From: an uncultured Collinsella sp.
GTDB taxonomy: Bacteria; Actinomycetota; Coriobacteriia; Coriobacteriales; Coriobacteriaceae
Reading direction: 5' to 3'
Length of the DNA stretch: 22,791 nucleotides
NCBI GenBank assembly: GCA_934630385.1
Contig: CAKTWE010000026.1
Span: 1 to 22,791 of the forward strand
Made by a program: the position numbers and the translations under genes. Within the stretch, counting starts at the first letter, position 1, and each line of letters opens with the position of its first letter. Shown one piece after another: positions 7,096-14,244 of this stretch. Under the pieces are notes generated by a model. It ran no database searches, had not been told where the DNA came from, and saw only the letters and a program-made list of their open reading frames with translations.

Positions 7096-8037
7096 AGCGA
7101 GGGCCGTACGGATGGATGGGTCGCTGAGGGCCTCGCGGAGCCAGGGGGCCAGCTGCTCGGGGTGACCCTGCAGGTAGCCTTTGAGCTCGGACGGGGCCAC
7201 GCGGCGCACTTCCGAGATCTCCTCTTGGTTGATATGCAGCTCGCCCGGCTCAACATGGGCAAGGTAGACCTCGCACCATTCGCACTCGCAGCGACCGTCA
7301 CCGTGGTCCTCGCGGTACACCACGTGTCCGAGGTGCTTGAGCTGATCGGGCTCGCGCATGATGCCAAGCTCTTCTTTGATGCGGCGCGCCGTCGCGGCGG
7401 TAACGTCCTCCCCGGGGAGCGGATGGCCGGCACAGCTATCGGCCAGTACCCCGCCCCACAGTCGTTTGAGCGGACTGCGGCGACAGAGCAGCAGGTGCGC
7501 GTCTTCGCCCCGACCCTCGACCAAAAGCGTCAGAAATGCCTGATGCAAGATTCCCTCGCCGGTATGGGCCTCGATGCGGTCGACGGGGCCAAGCGTCTCG
7601 CCGGTCGCGGCATCGACCGCCACGACCTCGGCACCTGCTCCGCCCTCATCCCAGCCGGCGCGCAGAATGCGGGCTGCGGCTTCCTCGAGCGCGGCGATGA
7701 GCCCCTTGGTGGTGTCGAGCACGCGCTGCAGGTCGTCCCCGCTCGCCTGTTCAACATGAAAACCCGTGCTTGCAACGACCGGCACGCCAAAGCGCGTGGC
7801 CAACGCCGCCGCGATATCGTGCGCCGGGATCTCGTCGCGATGGCACGGAACGGCCAGGATGCTCACCGTCGCCGTGCGGCCGGGCTCGGGACGCGGAATG
7901 GCCTGCGCCGTGGCGCCCAGATGCGCGTACTCCGGCGAGCAAGCGTACACCGCCATGCCCCGCGGCGTCACCGTCAGCTGGGCCTCGAGCGCAAACTTGC
8001 CCTCGCCCACTGAGACCTTTGTCGTGTGCATACCCAT
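7090..8037 (-). CDS. LpdD-like prenylated-FMN chaperone domain fused to IPP isomerase-like Nudix domain
   Basis: A 315-residue two-domain protein. Residues about 1-120 match the pattern of LpdD, the small D subunit or prFMN chaperone of gallate decarboxylase: YAHLGA (38-42), CHRDEIPAHDIA (65-76), GVPVVASTGFHVEQAS (84-99). Residues about 136-310 resemble type I isopentenyl-diphosphate isomerase: metal-site His158 and His165, the Nudix box Gly204 to Gly225 with isomerase-style Arg218-Arg219, Glu251 and Glu253, and Pro298-Trp299. The position of the essential isomerase Cys (Cys67 in E. coli Idi) is Ala203, with Cys202 just before it. UbiX needs a dimethylallyl donor, so the fusion fits prFMN supply beside ubiX. 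The ATG at 8037 follows AGGAG; the frame is open upstream without a better site. It could instead be a general Nudix hydrolase. Confidence 0.85.
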   Translation of the reverse strand: MGMHTTKVSVGEGKFALEAQLTVTPRGMAVYACSPEYAHLGATAQAIPRPEPGRTATVSILAVPCHRDEIPAHDIAAALATRFGVPVVASTGFHVEQASGDDLQRVLDTTKGLIAALEEAAARILRAGWDEGGAGAEVVAVDAATGETLGPVDRIEAHTGEGILHQAFLTLLVEGRGEDAHLLLCRRSPLKRLWGGVLADSCAGHPLPGEDVTAATARRIKEELGIMREPDQLKHLGHVVYREDHGDGRCECEWCEVYLAHVEPGELHINQEEISEVRRVAPSELKGYLQGHPEQLAPWLREALSDPSIRTALAM

Positions 8038-8071
8038 GGGATCTCCTGTCGCCCGCGATGTACCTGAGACC

Positions 8072-8105
8072 ATTTTCGCCTGTATTGCGACTATACAGGC
8101 AAGCG
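8072..8105 (-). promoter_or_regulatory. Dyad (copy A) with MerR-type promoter geometry for the fusion gene
   Basis: GCCTGTAT (8078-8085) and ATACAGGC (8093-8100) form a dyad. On the minus strand TTGCCT (8097-8102) and GAAAAT (8072-8077) can be -35 and -10 boxes with a 19-base spacer that holds the dyad, which is the usual geometry for MerR-family activators. The fusion gene starts 35-41 bases further on. The same motif is found at 6940-6965. Confidence 0.6.
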
Positions 8106-8110
8106 CAGCC

Positions 8111-8140
8111 TGCGACAAAGGGGGCAGGCACCTGACACAT
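8111..8140. repeat. Degenerate REP-like repeat between the fusion gene and the MFS gene
   Basis: Starts TGCGACAAAGGGGGCAGG and ends CCTGACACAT. The outer bases match the REP-like family of this window and the centre holds CAGGCACCTG. It is clearly less symmetrical than copies 1 and 2. Confidence 0.5.
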
Positions 8141-8198
8141 TCTGCTAGAGTTGCAGGGATTGAATCCCGCTTATTCATGCGACATTGGAGTGACAACC

Positions 8199-9452
8199 TT
8201 GACCGCCGCAACCACGTCTAAAAGTAAATCAACCGCCACCGCGCTCTCCCCCGCGCGCACCAAGCTCTGCCTGGCGCTGCTCGTGCTGTTGGGATTCTCA
8301 CTCGGCTGCTCCGAGTTCGTGGTCATCGGCATCGAAAGCGACTTGGCAACGGAACTCGGCGTATCACTTGCTACTGCGGGCCAGCTCATCAGCGTGTTCG
8401 CGCTCGTCTACGCTATCGCGACGCCGGTGCTTGCGCTCAGCACGGGCCGCTTCCGCCGCTACCAGCTGCTCGTGTGCTACAGCATCGTCTTTGTGCTCGG
8501 CAACTTGGTCATGGCGTTGGCCCCCAACTTCCAGGTGCTCTTTATCTCGCGCATTGTCCTGGGCTCCGTCTCGGGCGCACTGCTCGCCGTGGGTGTGACG
8601 TACATCCCCGAGCTGCTGTCTCCGCAGCAAACTTCGCTTGCCATCTCGGTGGTATATGGTGCGTTTTCCGTGGCGATGGTCTTTGTGACCTCGATTGGCA
8701 AGTTTGTGGCCGACACACTCGATTGGCACGTGGCCATGTACGGCACGCTGGCCTTCGCCATTTTAATCTGCGGAGCGCTCGTGGCGTTTATGCCGCGCGC
8801 TGAGCAAACCGACGAGCCTGCCACCTTTCGCGAGCAGGCGGGTCTGCTACGCGAGCCGAGCATCATCACCGGCATGCTCATCTTTTTGTTTGGCGTGGGC
8901 TCGGTCTATGTGTTCTACGGCTACGTGACGCCTTATCTTGAGCAGGTGCTGGGTATGGGCACCGTTCAGGCAAGCACCACGCTTATGGCCTATGGCGTGT
9001 TCTGCCTGATCTCGAACATCCTGGGCGGATGGATCGATGCGCGCTTTGGCATGAAGGCGCTGCTCGTGACGTTTGTGTTGCAGGCCGCGGCGTTACTCGG
9101 GCTGTTTGCCGTGGGCGGCACCATGCCGCTCGCGCTGGTCTTTGTCTTTAGCTTGGCGCTGCTCATGTACCTGTTCTCGGTGTCGTGCATCACGCACTTT
9201 ATGGACGTGGCACGCAGCCGCCATCCCAAGTCGATGGTGCTCGCGAGTTCGGTTGAGCCCATGGCGTTTAACGTCGGCATTTCGTTTGGCACCGCAGTGG
9301 GCGGCGCCGTGGTAAGTGGAGTTGGCATTGCCTACGTGGGCGCCGTGGGCGCCGCGTTCTCGTTTGTGGCCTGGGCACTCACGCTGGTGACGATTAAGTT
9401 GGCTCGCTGGGAGCGCCGTCGTCAATCAGCACAGCCCCGGATGCAGGCATAG
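8199..9452 (+). CDS. MFS transporter, DHA1 family (AraJ/YdhP-like exporter)
   Basis: A 417-residue, 12-helix major facilitator protein of the drug:H+ antiporter-1 type. The first helix carries GCSEFVVIGI, typical of the AraJ/SotB/YdhP group, and a motif A-like GRFRRYQ follows helix 2; a short central loop near AEQTDEPATFREQ separates the two six-helix halves. Such proteins usually export sugars, aromatic compounds or drugs. The start is taken as TTG at 8199 because GGAG lies 8 bases before it; GTG at 8190 and TTG at 8151 have no ribosome site. It is transcribed away from the LpdD-Nudix fusion gene and shares with it the 161-bp control region that holds the dyad. Export of a decarboxylation product is possible but unproven. 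Confidence 0.88.
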   Translation: MTAATTSKSKSTATALSPARTKLCLALLVLLGFSLGCSEFVVIGIESDLATELGVSLATAGQLISVFALVYAIATPVLALSTGRFRRYQLLVCYSIVFVLGNLVMALAPNFQVLFISRIVLGSVSGALLAVGVTYIPELLSPQQTSLAISVVYGAFSVAMVFVTSIGKFVADTLDWHVAMYGTLAFAILICGALVAFMPRAEQTDEPATFREQAGLLREPSIITGMLIFLFGVGSVYVFYGYVTPYLEQVLGMGTVQASTTLMAYGVFCLISNILGGWIDARFGMKALLVTFVLQAAALLGLFAVGGTMPLALVFVFSLALLMYLFSVSCITHFMDVARSRHPKSMVLASSVEPMAFNVGISFGTAVGGAVVSGVGIAYVGAVGAAFSFVAWALTLVTIKLARWERRRQSAQPRMQA

Positions 9453-9540
9453 GGGCGAACATAGCCCAAGGTGACGAGCAACCGGTGAAAACCGTCCCAT
9501 ACGAGTAGTGTTTATCCGCCTGCAAGCTCCGACAGTGCAA

Positions 9541-9599
9541 TTTCGTGTATTTCAGATACACGCTTTTCTACTATTTCGTGTATTTCAAGTACACGAAAT
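9541..9599. repeat. Two tandem operator-like dyads
   Basis: Two 22-base units start at 9541 and 9574, 33 bp apart, and match at 20 of 22 positions. Each is a dyad: CGTGTAT-N5-ATACACG (9544-9562) and ATTTCGTGTA-N7-TACACGAAAT (9573-9599). They lie between the 3' ends of two convergent genes, so no adjacent gene is an obvious target. Confidence 0.75.
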
Positions 9600-9615
9600 G
9601 CGCGTGGAGCAACTC

Positions 9616-9653
9616 AAAGGCGGCGGCAGACGCATTGTCTGCCGCCGCCTTTT
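9616..9653. terminator. Bidirectional intrinsic terminator between MFS and PTS genes
   Basis: A perfect 16-bp stem (9616-9631 with 9637-9652) around a GCATT loop. It has four T residues on plus and three on minus, and lies between convergent genes, 30 bases beyond the PTS stop codon. It probably ends both transcripts. Confidence 0.88.
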
Positions 9654-9682
9654 ATACCGGATTTTATAGATATGTGGGGCGT

Positions 9683-11245
9683 TTACTCCATACCCAACAG
9701 CTCACGCATCTGAGTTGCGTAGTTGGACGCCATATTGCCGTAGACAATCTGCACGCCGCCGTTAACATGCACGATGCCACGCGCTTCGAGCTTTTCGGTA
9801 AACTCGGCGTCGTCAACCACCTTGTCGCAGTCATTGAGCTGGATGCGCAGACGGGTGAAGCAGGCCTCGACAGACTTAATATTGTTGTCGCCGCCCACTG
9901 CCTCAACGATGGCGGGAATGAGGTCGCTGATCACGGTCTTGGGAGCCTTTGCAGCCTCATCGTCGGACTCTTCCTCGCGGCCGGGAGTCTTAAGGTCCTT
10001 CTTAAGAATGATGAACTTGAAGACGAAGTAGTACACCACGAAGTAGATGGGGCCGAGGAACAGGATAACCTGCCAGTTGGAGCCCTTGGCTGCACCCATA
10101 ATGCCGTTAAAGATCAACGACAGGAGCGGGCCGCCGAACGACGCGGAACCGGCCACGTTGAACTGCAGGATATAGGTCAGCGCATAAGCAAGACCAGCCA
10201 TGAGAGCGTGGAACACGTAAAGGATGGGCGCGATAAACAGGAAGGAGTACTCGAGCGGCTCGGTAATGCCGGAGAGGATGCAAGGCACCACGATGGCGAT
10301 CATGAGCGCTGCGGTCTTCTTCTTGTTCTTGGGAAGCGCCGTCTTGTAGAAGGCGAGTGCAGCGCCGGGCAGGCCGAACATGGCGAAGATAACCTTGCCG
10401 TTCATGACAAAACGGCTGACCTCGATGTTAAACGGCGTGCTGGGAGAGCCCAGGATCGCGTTGTAGATATTGATAGCGCCCTGAACAGTCTGGCCGTCGA
10501 TGGTCTCGACGCCACCGAGCGACGTGAAGAAGAACGGCAAATAGACAAAGTGATGCAGGCCAAAAGGCAGGAGCATGCGCTCGCCGGCGCCATAGACAAA
10601 TGCTCCAAAGGCACCCGTAGTCTTGATGAACTCGGACAGCGCACCGAGAGCGTTCTGAATAAACGGGAAAACAAAGGACATGACCAATGCGAGGATGCTG
10701 CATGAGAGCAGCGTCACCGCCGGGATAAAGCGCGTACCGTTGAAGATGGAGAACACGGCAGGCAGCTCAATCTTGTAGTAACGGTTATGCAACCATGCGA
10801 CGATTGCACCCACCAGAAGACCGCCGATAACGCCAGTGTCGAGCGTGGTGATACCGAGGATCGTGCTCTGGCCCGTCGTAAGATTCGCGGGATCGATAAC
10901 GCCAGTCGCCGTAAGGAACGTGCCCATCACGGAGTTCATGCACATGTAGCCCAAAAAGCCACAAAGCGCCGCGGTAGCCTTCTCGGACTTGGCGAAGCCA
11001 TAGGCGAGACAAATCGAGAAGATAACCGGGATGTTGTTCATAACGATGCCGGCAGCGGCCTTGAGAATCGAAAAGAAAATCGCAAAGCCCGGAGCAGCAA
11101 GCCAGGGAACAGCTGCCGTAAGGGTAGGACTGGTAAAGGCATTGCCAAAGCCCTGAAGGATGCCGGCGATTGGCAGGATCAGGACAGGCGTCATGAGGAC
11201 TTTGCCCAGGCGCTGGAACTTTGCCAGTAGCTCATCTTTGTTCAT
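9683..11245 (-). CDS. PTS alpha-glucoside transporter EIICB
   Basis: A 520-residue membrane permease of the phosphotransferase system, glucose-maltose-glucosamine family. Residues 1 to about 420 are the EIIC transport domain with about ten helices and the motifs FNGTRFIP, GAGERMLLPFGLHHF and GITEPLEYSFLF. Residues about 435-520 are the EIIB domain; Cys462 in ACFTRLR is the phosphorylation site. No EIIA domain is fused, so phosphate must come from an EIIA encoded elsewhere. It should import and phosphorylate an alpha-glucoside such as maltose or isomers of sucrose, as in the GlvC/MalP and AglA groups. The ATG at 11245 follows GAGGGG. The gene lies 82 bp after the GH4 glucosidase gene on the same strand, with a hairpin between, and ends at a strong terminator. 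Exact sugar is unknown. Confidence 0.93.
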   Translation of the reverse strand: MNKDELLAKFQRLGKVLMTPVLILPIAGILQGFGNAFTSPTLTAAVPWLAAPGFAIFFSILKAAAGIVMNNIPVIFSICLAYGFAKSEKATAALCGFLGYMCMNSVMGTFLTATGVIDPANLTTGQSTILGITTLDTGVIGGLLVGAIVAWLHNRYYKIELPAVFSIFNGTRFIPAVTLLSCSILALVMSFVFPFIQNALGALSEFIKTTGAFGAFVYGAGERMLLPFGLHHFVYLPFFFTSLGGVETIDGQTVQGAINIYNAILGSPSTPFNIEVSRFVMNGKVIFAMFGLPGAALAFYKTALPKNKKKTAALMIAIVVPCILSGITEPLEYSFLFIAPILYVFHALMAGLAYALTYILQFNVAGSASFGGPLLSLIFNGIMGAAKGSNWQVILFLGPIYFVVYYFVFKFIILKKDLKTPGREEESDDEAAKAPKTVISDLIPAIVEAVGGDNNIKSVEACFTRLRIQLNDCDKVVDDAEFTEKLEARGIVHVNGGVQIVYGNMASNYATQMRELLGME

Positions 11246-11267
11246 GGGATACCCCTCTTAAAGAAAC

Positions 11268-11298
11268 GGGGCGTGCAGTTCTACAACCCACACGCCCC
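11268..11298 (-). terminator. Intercistronic hairpin between glucosidase and PTS genes
   Basis: GGGGCGTG (11268-11275) pairs with CACGCCCC (11291-11298); an inner GTT/AAC pair shortens the loop. On the minus strand GTTTCTTT follows, so it may act as a partial terminator that lowers expression of the permease gene relative to the enzyme gene, or as a 3' mRNA protector. Confidence 0.55.
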
Positions 11299-11327
11299 AT
11301 AACAATTATCAAGCGCTATGGAACTAG

Positions 11328-12653
11328 TTACTTAAGCTCCGGCCAGTAATCCTTATTGGCCTCGATGAGCTTATCGAGCACCTTACGCGCCTTCTTTGCG
11401 TCACCGACCAGACGATTAAGCGTGAGTGCCTGCAAAGCCTTCTCGTAAGAACCTTCCATCCAAGCCTCAACAGTCAGGCGCTCATAGGCATACTGGTTCT
11501 CCATAAGGCCGCGATAGAAGGTACCGATCTTGCCAACAGCATAGGGCTGCGGGCCATTGGCGCCCACACTTGCCGCGACCTCGACCATGGCGTCATCGGG
11601 CATGCCCTCGATAATGCCGTTGTTGGGCACGATGACAATGAAGGTCTTGTTGGTGTTGCGATAAATGGCCGACGTGATTTCCACGATCATATCGCCGTGA
11701 GCATCGTTCTGCACAACCGAGGAGTTCTTTGCGGTGCCGACTTTGGCAACACGCTCGCACTCGGCGAACACGCGCTTCTCACGACCGTTGATAACCTCGT
11801 CGGAGCGAGTGTAGTCGGGGTCGAGGTGAGCGACCTTGTACTCGGGATACAGATAGTACTGCAGATAAGTGTTGGGCAGATAGTCGGGGAAGTCCTCGAG
11901 CATGTCCTTGACCATGGCGTAGGTATCAAGCCAGGACTGGTCACGCTGCTCGGCATCGGCAGGAAGGAAGCCGTTCTTCTCCGTGTACTCCTTAATCTGC
12001 GGGACGAGGTCATGGCCCTCTTCATCGTAGATGTGCTTGAACCAACCAAAGTGATTGAGGCCGAAGTACACGGGCTCCGTTTTGCTCATATCGCGACCGA
12101 GCAGGCGACCGTAAGAGCGCATGAGGTTGACAGGCTGGTCGCAGATGTTGAGGACGCGATGCTCATCGGGCAGGACGCGCTCGAGACCATATGCCACAAT
12201 AGCAGCCGGGTTGGTGTAGTTGATAATCCACGCCTCCGGGCTATGAGCGCGAACGTCGTTGACGATCTCAACCATGTCATGCATGGAGCGCATACCGTAA
12301 GCCATGCCGCCAGGGCCCACCGTTTCCTGGCCGATGATTCCCATATGCAGCGGAATCTTCTCGTCCTTGCTACGCATCTCGTAGCCGCCGGTACGAATCT
12401 GGCAGAGCACAAAGTCAACGTCGGTGTAAGCCTCGTCCTTATCGGTGGTGTAACCAAACTCCACACCGGGCTCCTCCTCGGCGAAGAGGATCTTGCCAAA
12501 CTCGCCGATCGGACGCTGGCGCTCGGCATCGATGTCATAGAGCATCACGCGGTTCAGCGGCAGAATGTCCATGTGCTTGGTCAGGGCTTTAAGAATGCCA
12601 GGGCACCACGTGGAGCCGCCGCCAACGATCACAATATTGAGCTTATCCTTCAT
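11328..12653 (-). CDS. glvA: GH4 6-phospho-alpha-glucosidase
   Basis: A 441-residue cytosolic enzyme of glycoside hydrolase family 4, which needs NAD+, a divalent metal and reducing conditions, and splits 6-phospho-alpha-glucosides made by the PTS. The Rossmann motif VIVGGGSTWCPG is at 8-19. Metal ligands are Cys171 (in ICDQP) and His201 (in LNHFGW); Asp172 is the expected acid and a Tyr in NTYLQYYLYP (261-270) the expected base. The C-terminal EANKDYWPEL matches Bacillus GlvA/MalA closely. The family signature for alpha-glucosidases is CDMP; here it is CDQP. The ATG at 12653 follows GGAGGGA. It is the first gene of a two-gene operon with the PTS permease, and is divergent from the RpiR-type regulator. 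Confidence 0.93.
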   Translation of the reverse strand: MKDKLNIVIVGGGSTWCPGILKALTKHMDILPLNRVMLYDIDAERQRPIGEFGKILFAEEEPGVEFGYTTDKDEAYTDVDFVLCQIRTGGYEMRSKDEKIPLHMGIIGQETVGPGGMAYGMRSMHDMVEIVNDVRAHSPEAWIINYTNPAAIVAYGLERVLPDEHRVLNICDQPVNLMRSYGRLLGRDMSKTEPVYFGLNHFGWFKHIYDEEGHDLVPQIKEYTEKNGFLPADAEQRDQSWLDTYAMVKDMLEDFPDYLPNTYLQYYLYPEYKVAHLDPDYTRSDEVINGREKRVFAECERVAKVGTAKNSSVVQNDAHGDMIVEITSAIYRNTNKTFIVIVPNNGIIEGMPDDAMVEVAASVGANGPQPYAVGKIGTFYRGLMENQYAYERLTVEAWMEGSYEKALQALTLNRLVGDAKKARKVLDKLIEANKDYWPELK

Positions 12654-12765
12654 GTTCCGTCCCTCCAGGGTTGGCTGATCGGTGTTCTCGAAGACCTTGG
12701 GCTCCGCGGTTGTCCTCGGCTTGCTTCGTTTCGATTGACATTTTGCGACATAAGGTCATTTGCGA

Positions 12766-12796
12766 GTCCCCGTGTGGGCCAATACGAAACGGGGAC
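12766..12796. promoter_or_regulatory. Dyad in the glucosidase-regulator divergent region
   Basis: GTCCCCGT (12766-12773) and ACGGGGAC (12789-12796) form an 8-bp inverted repeat in the 298-bp gap between two divergent genes. It could be an operator or a small dispersed hairpin; the sequence alone does not decide. Confidence 0.4.
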
Positions 12797-12813
12797 ACAT
12801 GATTTCGCCCACG

Positions 12814-12848
12814 ACACAGATATGTGTAGGCAAACACGCGCGTTTGCC
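12814..12848. promoter_or_regulatory. Candidate RpiR operator region
   Basis: Two dyads lie side by side: ACACA-N4-TGTGT (12814-12827) and GGCAAAC-N6-GTTTGCC (12829-12848). They lie near the middle of the divergent region, where an RpiR-type regulator would be expected to control both the sugar operon and itself. Clear -35 and -10 boxes were not found in this gap. The rest of 12654-12951 holds no gene. Confidence 0.4.
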
Positions 12849-12951
12849 CAGTTCATGGGCAATAGGCAATCTTGACCGATTACCGATTTCTCACCTGGCT
12901 ACACAAAGCGGTACCATATGTACGACGAGGTGCGAGGGGCTGAAACATCTT

Positions 12952-13701
12952 ATGAAAGATCAAGAATCTTTTTATGATCATGTGCGAGCTGGCGAGAGCA
13001 AGCTCAACGATCTCGAAAGCGAGATCATGCGCTACATCATCGAGCTGCGTGATGATATTGACGATGTCACGCTTAAGAGCGTTGCTGAACGGTTCTTCGT
13101 CGCCCCCAATACAATCGTCAGGCTTGCTCACAAGCTTGGCTTCTCGGGGTTTACGGAGCTCAAACAATCGTATTCCGCCTCGCTCGACCGCAATCGATTC
13201 ACTATCGAGACGCTTCCGCTCGACACCCAGCTTGTACAGACCAAAGATCTGCTTAACGACCGGGTCATCGATTCGGTTGTAAGTCTTATCCAGGACGCCT
13301 CGCATATCGTGTTCTTCTGCTCGGGCTTTTCGAAATACCCATGCCTCGAGATGGCTGAAAAGCTCAAAATAATGGGCAAGAATACCGACACGCTCAGTGA
13401 ACGCCACGTCATGAGGCATTACGCAGAGCTCCTCGGCAAAAACGACCTGGTCTTCAGCGTTTCCGTAAGCGGTGAGACGCAGGTGTCCATTGACGCCACA
13501 TCGATAGCCAAAACGCGCGGATGCAAGGTCGTCACACTCACCGGCTTTTCTCGAAATTCTCTCTCGAAACTAGCTGACTACCCCATCTACACCGTGCAAA
13601 AAGAAATCCGCTTGGGCAGCATGGACCTCGACAGTCGATTGATGTTCTATTACGTTTTCGAATTGATATTTGAGCGCTACTTCAAACTGGCCAAGAAATA
13701 A
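12952..13701 (+). CDS. RpiR/MurR-family sugar regulator (HTH-SIS)
   Basis: A 249-residue regulator. Residues 1-77 are the HTH_6 domain (TLKSVAERFFVAPNTIVRLA, then KLGFSGFTELK) and residues about 100-235 the SIS sugar-phosphate isomerase fold, with SVSVSGETQ at 168-176 as the phosphosugar-binding loop. Such proteins sense phosphorylated sugars and control transport and catabolic genes. The ATG at 12952 is chosen because it starts the conserved domain; GAGGGG lies about 12 bases upstream, which is a little far. Divergent placement from the glucosidase-PTS operon makes it the likely local regulator, with a 6-phospho-alpha-glucoside or glucose 6-phosphate as effector. The phosphatase gene follows after 60 bp on the same strand and may be co-transcribed. 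Confidence 0.9.
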   Translation: MKDQESFYDHVRAGESKLNDLESEIMRYIIELRDDIDDVTLKSVAERFFVAPNTIVRLAHKLGFSGFTELKQSYSASLDRNRFTIETLPLDTQLVQTKDLLNDRVIDSVVSLIQDASHIVFFCSGFSKYPCLEMAEKLKIMGKNTDTLSERHVMRHYAELLGKNDLVFSVSVSGETQVSIDATSIAKTRGCKVVTLTGFSRNSLSKLADYPIYTVQKEIRLGSMDLDSRLMFYYVFELIFERYFKLAKK

Positions 13702-13761
13702 AACTTGGCATGCGCCCGGCTTCGACTCTTTAGCAGCCTTCTATATGAAAGGTATCGTCCT

Positions 13762-14208
13762 ATGCAACGCGTACTATTTATCTGTCATGGGAATATCTGT
13801 CGCTCGACGATGGCTGAGTCCGTGTTTACCGAGCTGGTGCACCGCGCTGGGCGCGCGGGCGAGTTTGTCATCGATTCCGCCGCGACTTCGACCGAGGAGA
13901 TTGGCAACCCGCCACACCACGGCACCGTTGCCAAGCTGCGCGAAGTCGGAATTCCCGTCGTTGCGCACCGTGCCCGCCAGGTGTGTCGCACAGAGTATGG
14001 CAACTGGGATCACATTGTTTATATGGACGCCGAGAACGCGCGCGGCCTGCGTCGCATCTTTGGCAACGACCCCGACGGCAAGATTACGCGCTTGCTCGAT
14101 TGGACCGAACGCCCCGGCGACGTGGCCGACCCCTGGTACACCGGCAACTTCGATGCCACCTACCGCGACGTGCTCGCCAGTTGTACCGCTATGCTCGAGC
14201 AGCTGTAG
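13762..14208 (+). CDS. Low-molecular-weight protein-tyrosine phosphatase
   Basis: A 148-residue cytosolic phosphatase of the LMW-PTP/arsenate reductase fold. The P-loop CHGNICRS is at residues 8-15, with nucleophile Cys8 and Arg14 in the CX5R pattern; the general-acid loop is seen as ADPWYTGNF, with the conserved Asp-Pro. Length is typical. The ATG at 13762 follows GAAAGG by about 9 bases; the open frame begins further upstream without a better start. In other bacteria such enzymes dephosphorylate bacterial tyrosine kinases of capsule export, or arginine phosphate in some Firmicutes, but no kinase lies nearby, so its target is unknown. It lies 60 bp after the RpiR gene on the same strand and faces the convergent TIGR04076-type gene across a hairpin. 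Confidence 0.93.
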   Translation: MQRVLFICHGNICRSTMAESVFTELVHRAGRAGEFVIDSAATSTEEIGNPPHHGTVAKLREVGIPVVAHRARQVCRTEYGNWDHIVYMDAENARGLRRIFGNDPDGKITRLLDWTERPGDVADPWYTGNFDATYRDVLASCTAMLEQL

Positions 14209-14244
14209 GCAAGCGAGGTCGCGGGCCACGCCTTCGGCGCGAAA

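Noticed and set aside
5326..8013. An 895-codon open frame on plus across the transporter and fusion genes
   Set aside because: It is antisense to two well-supported genes, is rich in His, Asp and Arg as expected from a shadow frame of GC-rich coding sequence, and shows no domain.
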